DNA of 64,000 bases. Source: Streptomyces sp. NBC_01788. GTDB taxonomy: Bacteria; Actinomycetota; Actinomycetes; Streptomycetales; Streptomycetaceae. The translations under genes were made by a program, and so were the position numbers. The stretch is taken from assembly GCF_035917575.1 (NCBI RefSeq), contig NZ_CP109090.1:5208001-5272000 (forward strand). Reading direction: 5' to 3'. Each line of letters starts with the position of its first letter. The stretch's first letter is position 1. This document shows positions 35,768 to 44,869 of this stretch, piece after piece. The notes beneath the pieces are model-generated. The model worked only from the letters and a program-made list of their open reading frames with translations, searched no databases and was not told the origin of the DNA.

Positions 35768-36310
35768 TCAACGCCGCGCGTGGCGGATCTTCAACCGTCC
35801 GAATTCCATGGCCCCGGAGATTCGGATCTTCGGCCCGCCCGGGCGGGAAGGCCGCCGCGCCTCGTAGCGCAGGTCCTTCCACCCCGTGCGCAGACCCTCC
35901 ACGTCAACGATCGCGTCGCGAGGCACGGTGATCCTGGCCCCGCCGGTGCCGAGCAGCAGCTCGATGTCGACGACCGCATGCTCGATGACCGCCCGGGACA
36001 GATCCAGGCGTACCTTCCCGAATGCGGACTCAACCTTGAGGATCCGAGGTACCCGCCACACGCCGCGCCGTTGGATCCGTCCGCCGGCAGCGGTGATCGT
36101 CGACGTGGTGTCCGGACTCTCCTCCGGGAGCCCGGCCACGGCCGACGCGAGCTCGCTGTGCGTCTTCGCGGTGAGCATCCGACCGAGACGTTCGTCCATC
36201 TCCTCGTGCGAGACGCGCTCATCGGCGTACGCCTCCCGCAGACGCCGCACGGCCGTCTCGCGGTCGTCCTCGCTGAGCAGTGGCAACCGATCTTCCCGCG
36301 GAGAGGTCAC
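35768..36310 (-). CDS. DUF1707 and LiaF-like C-terminal domain protein
   Basis: 180 aa. The N-terminal 55 residues are a DUF1707 helical module (LSEDDRETAVRRLREAYADERVSHEEMDERLGRMLTAKT, spanning about 12-50). The rest resembles the cell-wall-active-antibiotic response beta domain of LiaF-type proteins (VESAFGKVRLDLSRAV, DIELLLGTGGARITVP). No membrane helix. Start GTG 36310. Probably a cell-envelope-associated regulator; role unproven. Confidence 0.8.
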   Translation of the reverse strand: MTSPREDRLPLLSEDDRETAVRRLREAYADERVSHEEMDERLGRMLTAKTHSELASAVAGLPEESPDTTSTITAAGGRIQRRGVWRVPRILKVESAFGKVRLDLSRAVIEHAVVDIELLLGTGGARITVPRDAIVDVEGLRTGWKDLRYEARRPSRPGGPKIRISGAMEFGRLKIRHARR

Positions 36311-36430
36311 TGTCCCACTCTAGTGCCGCGCCCGCGACGTACCCGTGCCAAGGCCCGGAGCCGGCAGGGATTCTGACGAGGCGACCGACCACGCGCACCG
36401 TTCACGCCAGTTCACGCACAGGTGCGGATA

Positions 36431-36471
36431 CAGGCCCGCACCCGTCGTCGTGGACGCCGGGTGCGGGCCTG
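36431..36471 (-). terminator. Terminator downstream of sodN
   Basis: CAGGCCCGCACCCG pairs with CGGGTGCGGGCCTG around a 13-nt loop, 48 bp past the sodN stop. Confidence 0.8.
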
Positions 36472-36518
36472 GGGACCGGGCGATCAAGGGGATCGCGGGT
36501 CGGGGGCGTGATCGAAGG

Positions 36519-36914
36519 TCAGGCCTTCTTGGTCTCCCAGAAGATCTTGTCGATCTGGGCGATGTAGTCCAGAGCCTTCTGACCCGTGGCCGGGTCGGTG
36601 GAGGCCTTGGCGGCGGAGAGGGCCTTCAGCGTGTCGTTGACCAGCTGGTGCAGCTCCGGGTACTTCTCGAAGTGCGGGGGCTTGAAGTAGTCGCTCCACA
36701 GCACGGAGACGTGGTGCTTCGCCAGCTCGGCGCGCTGCTCCTTGATGACGGTGGCACGCGTCTGGAAGTGCGGGTCGTCGTTCGCGGCCATCTTCTCCTG
36801 GACGGCCTTCACCGACTCCGCCTCGATGCGGGCCTGGGCCGGGTCGTACACACCGCAGGGAAGGTCGCAGTGCGCGCTGACCTTGACCGTGGGGGCAAAC
36901 AGGCGGGAAAGCAT
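36519..36914 (-). CDS. sodN: Nickel superoxide dismutase
   Basis: 131 aa precursor. The mature enzyme begins after a 14-residue leader (MLSRLFAPTVKVSA) with the nickel hook HCDLPCGVYD, in which His1, Cys2 and Cys6 bind Ni and Asp3/Tyr9 shape the site. It removes superoxide in the cytoplasm. The divergent sodX encodes the maturation peptidase. In S. coelicolor sodN is induced by nickel indirectly through Nur: an sRNA from the sodF mRNA 3' region pairs with the 5' part of sodN mRNA when nickel is scarce. Confidence 0.98.
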   Translation of the reverse strand: MLSRLFAPTVKVSAHCDLPCGVYDPAQARIEAESVKAVQEKMAANDDPHFQTRATVIKEQRAELAKHHVSVLWSDYFKPPHFEKYPELHQLVNDTLKALSAAKASTDPATGQKALDYIAQIDKIFWETKKA

Positions 36915-37039
36915 GGAGCCATCCTTCCTCGTGATCGTCTTCTCAGGTGGGACATTACTCCCTGCCAGGCGTGTTTTCGCGAGTGCCCCCTAGGGCTTAG
37001 GACAAAAGTCCGGGGTGAGACTGAGACTGGTGGAGGAAC

Positions 37040-37495
37040 GTGACCGGGGAGGTGCCGGGGATGCCGGAACTGTCGCAGGAGACCGAGCGCAGGGGCGCCG
37101 TGCTGCCCTTCGGGCTGGCCGAGGTGACCGGGCCGTCCATGGTGCCCACGCTGTACCACGGAGACCGGCTCGTGGTGCAGTACGGCGCCCGGATCCGGCC
37201 CGGTGACGTGGTGGTCCTGCGGCATCCGTTCCAGCAGGACCTGCTGGTCGTCAAGCGGGCCTCGGAGCGGCGCGACAGCGGCTGGTGGGTGCTGGGCGAC
37301 AACGCGTACGCGGGCGGGGACAGTACCGACTACGGGACCGTGCCCGAGGACCTGGTCCTGGGCAAGGTGTGGTTCCGCTACCGGCCGCGCAAGCGCGCTC
37401 AGCGCTCGCCGCTGGCGCTCGCGCGCTGGGTGCTGTCGGCGGCCCGGCCCGTGTTCACCGACCGGTCGGCCTCGAGGCGCTTGCGGGCCCGGTAG
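37040..37495 (+). CDS. sodX: SodX, Ni-SOD maturation signal-peptidase-like protease
   Basis: 151 aa serine protease of the S26 type. The nucleophile motif is VTGPSMVPTL and the lysine partner lies in DLLVVKRA; WWVLGDN is the box E sequence. No membrane anchor, consistent with cytosolic cleavage of the SodN leader. GTG 37040 follows GGAGGAAC; ATG 37061 with GGGGAGG is an alternative. Its last 97 bp overlap the end of the convergent CGNR gene. Confidence 0.94.
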   Translation: MTGEVPGMPELSQETERRGAVLPFGLAEVTGPSMVPTLYHGDRLVVQYGARIRPGDVVVLRHPFQQDLLVVKRASERRDSGWWVLGDNAYAGGDSTDYGTVPEDLVLGKVWFRYRPRKRAQRSPLALARWVLSAARPVFTDRSASRRLRAR

Positions 37496-38028
37496 GCGGC
37501 GACGTTCGCGCGGGTCGCGCAGCGGTCGGAGCAGTAGCGGCGCGAGCGGTTGGTCGAGGTGTCCAGGTAGGCGTTGCGGCACGGCGCGGCCTCGCAGAGG
37601 CCGAGGCGGTCGACGCCGTACTCCGTGAGGTGGAAGGCCAGGCCCATCGCCGCGATCGCCGCGTAGCCGGCGGTCGCGTTGGACGGGTGGTCCGCCAGGT
37701 GCATGTGCCACAGCGGGCGGCCGTCGTCGTCGCGGTGGTCGTGTCCCGAGATCTGCGGGCTCACCGGGAACTCCAGCAGCAGGGAGTTCAGCAGGGCCAC
37801 CGCGAGCGTCTCGTCGTCCTGGTCGGCCGCCTCGAAGACAGAGCGCAGCCGGGCCCGCACCGAGCGGAAGCGCGTGACATCGGCGTCGGTGGCCCGGCGG
37901 GCCGCGGAGGCGTTGGCGCCGAACAGGTCCCGTACCGCGTCGACCGAGGTCAAAGTGTCCTTGCCCCGGGCCGGTTCCTCGCTGTTGACGAGCCGTACGG
38001 CGTAATCCGAGTAATAGGCCAGTTCCAC
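37399..38028 (-). CDS. CGNR zinc-finger protein (putative regulator)
   Basis: 209 aa. An N-terminal ABATE-like region (1-130) is followed by a C-terminal zinc finger CEAAPCRNAYLDTSTNRSRR then YCSDRC. This protein has CRNAY where the eponymous CGNR usually stands. GTG 38028 has AAGGAC upstream. The 3' end overlaps sodX by 97 bp, and the last 30 residues are basic/Ser-rich. Likely a stress-related DNA-binding protein (family inference). Confidence 0.85.
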   Translation of the reverse strand: MELAYYSDYAVRLVNSEEPARGKDTLTSVDAVRDLFGANASAARRATDADVTRFRSVRARLRSVFEAADQDDETLAVALLNSLLLEFPVSPQISGHDHRDDDGRPLWHMHLADHPSNATAGYAAIAAMGLAFHLTEYGVDRLGLCEAAPCRNAYLDTSTNRSRRYCSDRCATRANVAAYRARKRLEADRSVNTGRAADSTQRASASGER

Positions 38029-38127
38029 TTGTAGTCCTTACTGGGTCGCTCTATGGTGCGGGAGAGCGGTCGGTAACAGCCGGCTGGCCTTCAAGGGTAT
38101 TACGTGACGTGGACAGGGAGGGCTGCG

Positions 38128-38904
38128 ATGACGGACACGAGGACGGGCATCACCGCGGAGGGGGCCGACTGGGCGGCGTGGCAGAAGAGCTGGGACCGCC
38201 AGCAGGAGTGGTACATGCCCGACCGCGAGGAACGCTTCCGCATCATGCTCGACATGGTCGAGGCGCTCGTCGGCACCGCCCCGCGCGTCCTGGACCTGGC
38301 CTGCGGCACCGGCAGCATCACCGCCCGGCTGCTCACCCGCTTCCCCGGGGCCACCAGCACCGGCGTCGACCTCGACCCGGCGCTGCTCGCCATCGCGCGC
38401 GGCACCTTCGACGGCGACGACCGGGTCTCCTTCGTGACCGCCGACCTCAAGGACCCCGCCTGGCCGGCGAAGCTGCCGTACGACTCCTACGACGCCGTCC
38501 TGACCGCGACGGCCCTGCACTGGCTGCACAGCGAACCTCTCGCCGCCCTCTACGGCCACGTCGCGAAGCTCGTCCGCGACGGCGGTGTCTTCATGAACGC
38601 GGACCACATGATCGACGAGACCACGCCCCGGATCAACGCGGCCGAACGCGCCCAGCGGCACGAGCGCATGGAACAGGCCAAGCGGGCCGGCGCCCTGGAC
38701 TGGGCCGAGTGGTGGCAGCTGGCCGCCAAGGACCCGGTCCTGGCCGGACCGGCGGCCCGTCGCTTCGAGATCTACGGCGAGCACGCCGACGGCGACATGC
38801 CGTCCGCCGCGTGGCACGCGCGCGTACTGCGCGAGCAGGGCTTCGCCGAGGCCCGCCCGGTGTGGTGCTCACCGACGGACACACTCCTGCTCGCCCTCAA
38901 GTAG
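38128..38904 (+). CDS. Class I SAM-dependent methyltransferase
   Basis: 258 aa. Motif I is RVLDLACGTGSITARLL and motif II TGVDLDPALLAIAR; TATALHWLHSE is typical of trans-aconitate-methyltransferase-like enzymes. ATG 38128 follows CAGGGAGG; a start 24 nt upstream (38104) is less likely. Stand-alone gene ending at a shared terminator. Substrate unknown. Confidence 0.86.
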   Translation: MTDTRTGITAEGADWAAWQKSWDRQQEWYMPDREERFRIMLDMVEALVGTAPRVLDLACGTGSITARLLTRFPGATSTGVDLDPALLAIARGTFDGDDRVSFVTADLKDPAWPAKLPYDSYDAVLTATALHWLHSEPLAALYGHVAKLVRDGGVFMNADHMIDETTPRINAAERAQRHERMEQAKRAGALDWAEWWQLAAKDPVLAGPAARRFEIYGEHADGDMPSAAWHARVLREQGFAEARPVWCSPTDTLLLALK

Positions 38905-38924
38905 GGCACCAGGGACCCATGCGA

Positions 38925-38957
38925 GAGGGGCGGTACGGGATCCCCGTACCGCCCCTC
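38925..38957. terminator. Bidirectional terminator
   Basis: The 15-bp arms GAGGGGCGGTACGGG and complement enclose a 3-nt loop. It separates the convergent methyltransferase and ABC ATPase genes. Confidence 0.82.
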
Positions 38958-38973
38958 GTCCGTTCGCGTCCTG

Positions 38974-39780
38974 CTACAGCACCTTCGACAGGAAGGACTG
39001 CGTGCGCTCGTGCTGCGGGTTGGTCAGCACCTCGCGCGGATGGCCGGATTCCACCACCACGCCCTCGTCCATGAAGACCAGGCTGTCGCCGACCTCGCGG
39101 GCGAAGCCCATCTCATGGGTGACGACGACCATCGTCATCCCGGACTGGGCGAGGTCGCGCATGACGTCGAGGACGTCACCCACCAGCTCCGGGTCGAGCG
39201 CCGAGGTCGGCTCGTCGAACAGCATGAGCTTGGGGTCCATGGCCAGGGCGCGGGCGATCGCCACCCGCTGCTGCTGGCCGCCGGAGAGCTGCGAGGGGTA
39301 GTGCCCGGCCCGGTCGGCCAGGCCCACGCGCTCAAGGAGCTGCACCGCCCGGTCCCTGGCCTCGCCCTTGTTCACGCCCTTGACCTGGACCGGCGCCTCG
39401 ATGACGTTCTCCAGCGCGGTCATGTGCGGGAACAGGTTGAAGCGCTGGAAGACCATGCCGATGTCCCGGCGCTTCATGGCGACCTCGCGGTCGCGCAGCT
39501 CGTACAGCTTGTTGCCGTGCTGGCGGTAGCCGACGAGTTCGCCGTCGACGTACAGCCGGCCCGCGTTGATCTTCTCCAGGTGGTTGATGCAGCGCAGGAA
39601 CGTCGACTTGCCGGAGCCGGAGGGGCCGATGAGGCAGAACACCTCGCCGGGCCTGACCTCCAGGTCGATGCCCTTGAGTACCTCCACCTGGCCGAAGGAC
39701 TTGTGGACGTCCTCCGCCTTCACCATCGCGACGCTGGTGTCGCGCACGGTGGTGTCCTGCTTGGTGAGCTTGTCGGTCAT
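38974..39780 (-). CDS. Polar amino-acid ABC transporter ATPase (glutamate type)
   Basis: 268 aa. Walker [11 protein letters not shown]-loop [18 protein letters not shown], signature [15 protein letters not shown], Walker [14 protein letters not shown] and the switch His in VTHEMGFA are all intact. ATG 39780 overlaps the permease stop (ATGA). Last gene of a binding protein-permease-ATPase operon; the close relation to GluA-type ATPases suggests glutamate or another polar amino acid. Confidence 0.93.
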   Translation of the reverse strand: MTDKLTKQDTTVRDTSVAMVKAEDVHKSFGQVEVLKGIDLEVRPGEVFCLIGPSGSGKSTFLRCINHLEKINAGRLYVDGELVGYRQHGNKLYELRDREVAMKRRDIGMVFQRFNLFPHMTALENVIEAPVQVKGVNKGEARDRAVQLLERVGLADRAGHYPSQLSGGQQQRVAIARALAMDPKLMLFDEPTSALDPELVGDVLDVMRDLAQSGMTMVVVTHEMGFAREVGDSLVFMDEGVVVESGHPREVLTNPQHERTQSFLSKVL

Positions 39781-40712
39781 GCCGTGACCTTCCTGCTGGA
39801 GAAGGACGTCAGGTGTGCCCTGACCTTCTGCCACGGCGTCGGCGGCAGGCTGCGGCTGGAGCCGCGGGCGTAGTACCGCTCGATGTAGTACTGGCCGACG
39901 CTCAGCACCGAGGTCATGATCAGGTACCAGGCGGCGGCGAGGAAGTACATCTCCACCGGGGCGCCGGAGACCTGGCCGATGTCCTGGGCGTAGCGGAACA
40001 GCTCCGAGAACTGGACGGCCGCCACGAGCGAGGTCGTCTTCAGCATGTTGATGACCTCGTTGCCGGTCGGCGGCACGATCACCCGCATGGCCTGCGGGAT
40101 GATGATCCGGCGCAGGGTCTTGGAGTGGCTCATGCCCAGCGCGTGGGCGGCCTCCGTCTGGCCCTCGTCGACGGCGAGCAGACCGGCGCGGCAGATCTCC
40201 GCCATGTACGCCGCCTCGTTCAGACCGAGGCCGAGCAGCGCCGTCAGCAACGGCGTCATGAAGTTCGACCAGGTGTCCTTGTAGAGCGGCATCAGGTTGA
40301 TGTAGTTGAAGACCAGGCCCAGGTTGAACCACAGGAACAGCTGGACCAGGACCGGGGTGCCGCGGAAGAACCAGATGTAGAACCAGGCGATGGTCGAGGT
40401 CACCGGGTTCTTCGACAGGCGCATCACGGCCAGGACGATGCCGCCGACGATGCCGATCAGCATCGACAGGACCGTCAGCAGGAGGGTCTTGCCGACGCCG
40501 GTCATGATCCGGTCGTCGAAGAAGTAGTCCGGAACCGCGTGCCAGTTGATCCTGCCCTGGCTGAACGCGTAGATGATCGCGACCAGGATCGCGATCGCGA
40601 CGGTGGCGGTGAGGTACCGCCCGTAGTGCCGGACCGGTATGGCCTTGATGGCCTGCGGTCCGGCCGGGGGCGTGTCCTTGGGCCCCGCCGTCTTGTCGAT
40701 GTCAGCAGTCAC
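39777..40712 (-). CDS. Amino-acid ABC transporter permease (His/Glu/Gln/Arg type)
   Basis: 311 aa with a cytoplasmic N-terminal extension and five to six helices. The family sequence [29 protein letters not shown] (split here) is the coupling loop contacting the ATPase. GTG 40712 has GAGAGGCGAC upstream. A single permease is present where glutamate systems often have two, so it probably acts as a homodimer. Confidence 0.92.
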   Translation of the reverse strand: MTADIDKTAGPKDTPPAGPQAIKAIPVRHYGRYLTATVAIAILVAIIYAFSQGRINWHAVPDYFFDDRIMTGVGKTLLLTVLSMLIGIVGGIVLAVMRLSKNPVTSTIAWFYIWFFRGTPVLVQLFLWFNLGLVFNYINLMPLYKDTWSNFMTPLLTALLGLGLNEAAYMAEICRAGLLAVDEGQTEAAHALGMSHSKTLRRIIIPQAMRVIVPPTGNEVINMLKTTSLVAAVQFSELFRYAQDIGQVSGAPVEMYFLAAAWYLIMTSVLSVGQYYIERYYARGSSRSLPPTPWQKVRAHLTSFSSRKVTA

Positions 40713-40744
40713 GGGTGTCGCCTCTCAGCGGCTGCTCGGCGCGG

Positions 40745-41692
40745 TCACTTGCCGCCGTTGATGACGGATTCCTTGACGGCACCGTCCTGGACGCCCCACT
40801 TCTCCAGGATCTTCTCGTATTCGCCGTTCTTGATGATCGCGTTCACCGCGGCCTGGAGGGCGTCGCGCAGCTGCGTGTTCGTCTTGCTGACGGCGATGCC
40901 GTAGGGGGCCGCCTGGACCTGCGGGCCGACGACCTCGAAGTCGTTGCCGCCGCCGGAGGTCTTCACCGCGTACGCGGCGACCGGGAAGTCGGAGGAGACC
41001 GCGTCCGCGCCGCCCGAGCGCAGCCGGGTCTGGGCCTGCTGGTCGTCGTCGAACGGCTCGATGGTGAGCTTCTTGTTGGCCGGGCACTTCTTCGCCTCGG
41101 ACTTCGCGAGGTCCTCGGAGACCGTGCCGCGCTCCAGGGCGATCTTCTTGCCGCACAGGTCGGACCAGCTGTTGATGCCCTTGGTGTCGCCCTTGCGGGT
41201 GTAGATCGAGACACCGGCGGTCAGGTAGTCGACGAAGTCGACGCCCTCGCCGACCTTCTTGCCCGTGCTGGGGTCGATGCCTTCCTGACGGCTCTTGTTG
41301 TCCGTCATGGCCGACATGGCGATGTCGTAGCGGTTGGACCGCAGACCAGTGAGCAGGGCGTCGAAGGTGCCGTTCTCGAACTCGAGGGTCACCCCGAGCT
41401 GCTTGCCCAGGGCGGCCGCGACGTCGGGGTCGAGACCGACGACCTTGCCGGACTTGTCCTTGAACTCGACCGGCGCGTACGCGATGTCGGAGCCGACCTT
41501 GATGGACCCCTTTTCCCGGATCTGGGCCGGGAGCTTGTCGGCCAGCGGGGCGGAGTTCGCCGAGCCCGACGACTTGTCCTTGGTCTGGTCACCGCAGCCG
41601 GTGAGAATCAGGGCGCCGGTGACCACGATCGCACCGACCGCAGCTAGCCGGGAGCGCGCGGCGGTCGTACGACGGGTGGAGCGTGTGGTCAT
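40745..41692 (-). CDS. Amino-acid-binding lipoprotein
   Basis: 315 aa, solute-binding protein family 3. Twin-Arg-containing basic N-terminus, hydrophobic core, lipobox LTGC with Cys33. The mature part has GLDPDVAAALGKQLGV and FDALLTGLRSNRYDIAMSAM, signatures of polar-amino-acid binders. ATG 41692 has a perfect GGAGGAAC. First gene of the operon; a 32-bp gap separates it from the permease. Confidence 0.93.
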   Translation of the reverse strand: MTTRSTRRTTAARSRLAAVGAIVVTGALILTGCGDQTKDKSSGSANSAPLADKLPAQIREKGSIKVGSDIAYAPVEFKDKSGKVVGLDPDVAAALGKQLGVTLEFENGTFDALLTGLRSNRYDIAMSAMTDNKSRQEGIDPSTGKKVGEGVDFVDYLTAGVSIYTRKGDTKGINSWSDLCGKKIALERGTVSEDLAKSEAKKCPANKKLTIEPFDDDQQAQTRLRSGGADAVSSDFPVAAYAVKTSGGGNDFEVVGPQVQAAPYGIAVSKTNTQLRDALQAAVNAIIKNGEYEKILEKWGVQDGAVKESVINGGK

Positions 41693-42235
41693 GGTGTTCC
41701 TCCGGCTGATGGATGGCGCTGCCGACGGGCGACGAGACCACACACCTTCGAGTGTTGCGACCTCGTGTGATTGACCGCATCTTGCCATTCGGGCTGCTCC
41801 ATTCAGGGGCGTCGCCATGTCAAAATCGGATAACGGGTGACCCCCGAACAGCCCACAGCGGCTCCGGCAAAGCCGGACCATCTGCGGGAATGCCTTCTTC
41901 CGGCCGGAGGATCTTCGGCCCGTCTCAGGACGCGGTCCACCGCTGCATGGTGTTTGAGTGCAGTTGGAACCCTGTTGGGTATTCGGCGATGAGTTGTCCC
42001 TATATTGGGCCAAGTGCCGCGTCCCCGTCATGTGACCTTGACGTTATGGACTCGTCGTTGACGTCGATCGTCCGGTAAGAAGGTTCTTTACACCCCTCAT
42101 CCGGGGCTCGAGCGCGTGTGCGGCGCGCCCGTCGCGTAGGTGACCGAAGACATCACTCACGGTCCGTGCGCGGTCCCGCCCGCTCCCACCAGGAGCGGCA
42201 ACCCTCAAACCATGAAACTTAAGGGGTAAAACGAA
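41693..42235. other. 543-bp divergent intergenic region
   Basis: It separates the amino-acid importer from malic enzyme. It is less G/C-rich than the flanks and has no convincing ORF. A possible TTGACG (about 42057-42062) precedes malic enzyme, but no -10 partner is clear. Nothing else is identified. Confidence 0.5.
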
Positions 42236-43459
42236 GTGGCAGCGGAGATCGTCAATCCTCGCAGCGACAGCGGTACGGACCAGGACGGCGGAGCAGAGCC
42301 GCTCGACTCCTTCGATCCGGCCTTCGCGCTGCACCGCGGCGGCAAGATGGCCGTGCAGGCCACTGTGCCCATCCGCGACAAGGACGACCTGTCCCTGGCG
42401 TACACGCCCGGCGTCGCGCGCGTTTGTTCCGCCATCGCGGAGCAGCCGGAACTGGTCCACGACTACACGTGGAAGTCGTCCGTGGTCGCCGTCGTGACCG
42501 ATGGCACGGCTGTTCTGGGGCTCGGTGACATCGGCCCCGAAGCCTCCCTCCCGGTCATGGAGGGCAAGGCGATCCTGTTCAAGCAGTTCGGCGGCGTGGA
42601 CGCGGTGCCGATCGCGCTGAACTGCACCGACGTCGACGAGATCGTCGAGACCGTGGTGCGCCTCGCGCCGTCCTTCGGCGGTGTGAACCTGGAGGACATC
42701 TCGGCCCCCCGGTGCTTCGAGATCGAGCGCAGGCTCCAGGAGCGTCTGGACATCCCGGTCTTCCACGACGACCAGCACGGCACGGCGGTCGTGACCCTCG
42801 CGGCGCTGCGCAACGCGGCCCGGCTGAGCGGGCGCGCGATCGGAGAGCTGCGGGCCGTGATCTCGGGCGCGGGCGCGGCCGGTGTGGCCATCGCCAGGAT
42901 GCTGGTCGAGGCCGGTATCGGCGATGTCGCGGTCGCGGACCGCAAGGGCGTGGTGTCGGCCGACCGCACGGACCTGACGCAGGTCAAGCGCGAGCTGGCC
43001 GAGTTCACCAACAAGGCCGGCGTCAGCGGTTCCCTGGAGGACGCGCTGGCCGGCGCCGACGTCTTCATCGGCGTCTCCGGCGGCACGGTGCCGGAGGAGG
43101 CCGTGGCGTCGATGGCCGAGGGCGCGTTCGTGTTCGCCATGGCCAACCCGAACCCCGAGGTGCACCCCGAGGTCGCGCACAAGTACGCGGCGGTCGTGGC
43201 GACCGGGCGCTCGGACTTCCCCAACCAGATCAACAACGTCCTGGCCTTCCCCGGCATCTTCGCGGGCGCGCTCCAGGTGCGGGCGTCCCGGATCACCGAG
43301 GGAATGAAGATCGCGGCGGCCGAGGCGCTGGCCGGGGTCGTCGGCGACGACCTCGCCGCGGACTACGTGATCCCCTCGCCGTTCGACGAGCGGGTGGCAC
43401 CCGCCGTGACCGCGGCGGTGGCCGCCGCGGCCCGTGCCGAGGGCGTGGCCCGTCGCTGA
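42236..43459 (+). CDS. NAD-type malic enzyme
   Basis: 407 aa. Oxidatively decarboxylates malate to pyruvate. Motifs: SLAYTPGVARVC with the catalytic Tyr, SSVVAVVTDGTAVLGLGDIG, PVFHDDQHGTAVV (metal ligands) and VISGAGAAGVAIARML (dinucleotide fold). The size is that of the short bacterial malic enzymes without a C-terminal phosphotransacetylase domain. GTG 42236 follows AAGGGGT. Preference for NAD over NADP is recalled from the S. coelicolor orthologue and not read from the sequence. Confidence 0.93.
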   Translation: MAAEIVNPRSDSGTDQDGGAEPLDSFDPAFALHRGGKMAVQATVPIRDKDDLSLAYTPGVARVCSAIAEQPELVHDYTWKSSVVAVVTDGTAVLGLGDIGPEASLPVMEGKAILFKQFGGVDAVPIALNCTDVDEIVETVVRLAPSFGGVNLEDISAPRCFEIERRLQERLDIPVFHDDQHGTAVVTLAALRNAARLSGRAIGELRAVISGAGAAGVAIARMLVEAGIGDVAVADRKGVVSADRTDLTQVKRELAEFTNKAGVSGSLEDALAGADVFIGVSGGTVPEEAVASMAEGAFVFAMANPNPEVHPEVAHKYAAVVATGRSDFPNQINNVLAFPGIFAGALQVRASRITEGMKIAAAEALAGVVGDDLAADYVIPSPFDERVAPAVTAAVAAAARAEGVARR

Positions 43460-43467
43460 GCCGAACC

Positions 43468-43506
43468 GAACGGCCCCGTCCCCTGCGGACGGGGCCGTTC
43501 GTCTTT
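43468..43506 (+). terminator. Intrinsic terminator after malic enzyme
   Basis: GAACGGCCCCGTCC pairs with GGACGGGGCCGTTC across a 5-nt loop and is followed by GTCTTTT, close to a textbook intrinsic terminator. Confidence 0.88.
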
Positions 43507-43606
43507 TCCCGCGTCCTGCGTCCTTCGTCCTCCTGTCTGGCAAGAGGGTGAGCGTCACAGAGGTGCGTGGTTCCGTCGGCCGGGGCGCACCCCTAGGGTC
43601 AAGGTC

Positions 43607-44572
43607 ATGTTCGCTGTCTACGCCGCCCGAATCGACCGCGACCAGCCGCTGAGCGGCCTGGAGTCGGGGGAGCGCCCGGCCCCCGAGGCCCGTCCCGGCT
43701 GGAGCACGGTCAATGTCAGGGCCGCCTCACTGAACCACCACGACCTCTGGTCACTGAGGGGGGTGGGGCTGTCCGAGGACAAGCTGCCCATGATCCTCGG
43801 CTGCGACGCCGCCGGTGTCGACGAGGACGGCAACGAGGTCGTCCTGCACTCCGTGATCGGACAGAGCGGGCACGGGGTCGGTCCCGCGGAGCCCCGGTCC
43901 ATCCTCACCGAGCGCTACCAGGGCACCTTCGCCGAACAGGTGGCCGTGCCGACCTGGAACGTCCTGCCCAAGCCCAAGGAGCTCTCCTTCGAGGAGGCCG
44001 CCTGTCTGCCCACGGCGTGGCTGACGGCGTACCGCATGCTCTTCACCAACGCCGGGGTACGCCCCGGCGACTCCGTGCTCGTCCAGGGCGCCGGCGGCGG
44101 TGTCGCCACGGCCGCGATCGTGCTCGGCAGGGCGGCCGGGCTGCGGGTGTTCGCCACCAGCCGGGACGAGGCCAAGCGCAGGCGTGCGGTGGAGCTCGGC
44201 GCGGTGGACGCACTGGAGCCGGGGGCACGGCTGCCGCAGCGGGTGGACGCGGTGATCGAGACCGTCGGCGCGGCCACCTGGTCGCACTCGGTCAGGTCGC
44301 TGCGGCCCGGCGGCACGATCGTCATCTCCGGGGCCACGAGCGGCGACAGGCCGTCCCATGCCGAGCTGACACGCATCTTCTTCCTGGAGCTGAAGGTCGT
44401 GGGCTCGACCATGGGCACCAAGGACGAACTGGAGGACCTGCTGTCCTTCTGCGCCGCTACAGGGGTCCGTCCCGTCATCGACGAGGTGCTGCCGCTCGAC
44501 CGGGCCCGCGAGGGCTTCGAACGGCTGGAGTCGGGCGGCCACTTCGGCAAGGTCGTGCTCACCACCTCCTGA
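43607..44572 (+). CDS. Zinc-type/quinone oxidoreductase, MDR superfamily
   Basis: 321 aa medium-chain dehydrogenase/reductase. SLNHHDLWSLRG and GCDAAGVD are in the catalytic domain; VLVQGAGGGVATAAIVLG is the NAD(P)H-binding loop. The structural-zinc cysteine cluster is absent, so it groups with zinc-poor quinone-reductase-like members. Substrate unknown. It sits alone between a terminator and the HTH/Clp-N unit. Confidence 0.88.
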   Translation: MFAVYAARIDRDQPLSGLESGERPAPEARPGWSTVNVRAASLNHHDLWSLRGVGLSEDKLPMILGCDAAGVDEDGNEVVLHSVIGQSGHGVGPAEPRSILTERYQGTFAEQVAVPTWNVLPKPKELSFEEAACLPTAWLTAYRMLFTNAGVRPGDSVLVQGAGGGVATAAIVLGRAAGLRVFATSRDEAKRRRAVELGAVDALEPGARLPQRVDAVIETVGAATWSHSVRSLRPGGTIVISGATSGDRPSHAELTRIFFLELKVVGSTMGTKDELEDLLSFCAATGVRPVIDEVLPLDRAREGFERLESGGHFGKVVLTTS

Positions 44573-44612
44573 CTGCCTCCCCGCCTGTTCTCCGAGCGCC
44601 GGGCCCGGGTGT

Positions 44613-44656
44613 GTCAACTACGGTTGACGCACCCCGGAGTGTCAATGTAGGTTGAC
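44613..44656 (+). promoter_or_regulatory. Tandem operators and leaderless promoter for HTH/Clp-N unit
   Basis: Two palindromes, GTCAACTACGGTTGAC (44613-44628) and GTCAATGTAGGTTGAC (44641-44656), lie 28 bp apart. The first contributes a -35 TTGACG (44624-44629) and the second a -10 TAGGTT (44648-44653) with 18-bp spacing. The ATG at 44660 falls at the expected transcription start, so the mRNA is probably leaderless and repressor binding would cover both promoter boxes. Confidence 0.7.
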
Positions 44657-44659
44657 GTC

Positions 44660-44869
44660 ATGACCGAAGCAACGGATCTCGCCGAGCGCGCGGGCGACCG
44701 CGATCCCCGGGTCGGGCTGCGGGCCGTCGCCGCGCTGCGCCGGCTGCTGGAGCAGCTCGAGGCGGTACAGGTGCGCGGTGCGCGCAACCAGGGCTGGTCG
44801 TGGCAGGAGATCGCCGCCGAACTCGGCGTCAGCAGGCAGGCCGTGCACAAGAAGTACGGGAGGCAGTGA
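44660..44869 (+). CDS. Small HTH protein preceding Clp-N gene
   Basis: 69 aa. The C-terminal half is a helix-turn-helix (SWQEIAAELGVSRQAVHKKY); the N-terminal half is a Leu-rich amphipathic helix suited to dimerisation. Probably a repressor of its own unit through the paired palindromes upstream. Its stop overlaps the next ATG (TGATG). This HTH plus Clp-N arrangement recurs in actinobacteria, but the target process is not established. Confidence 0.85.
   Translation: MTEATDLAERAGDRDPRVGLRAVAALRRLLEQLEAVQVRGARNQGWSWQEIAAELGVSRQAVHKKYGRQ

Noticed and set aside
36430..36518. Possible s-SodF-type sRNA from the sodN 3' UTR
   Set aside because: The known sRNA comes from the sodF transcript and acts on sodN. 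Here only a terminator is supported.
41713..42078. 121-codon plus-strand ORF between the importer and malic enzyme
   Set aside because: No ribosome-binding site, no hydrophobic or domain pattern, and codon use unlike real genes here.
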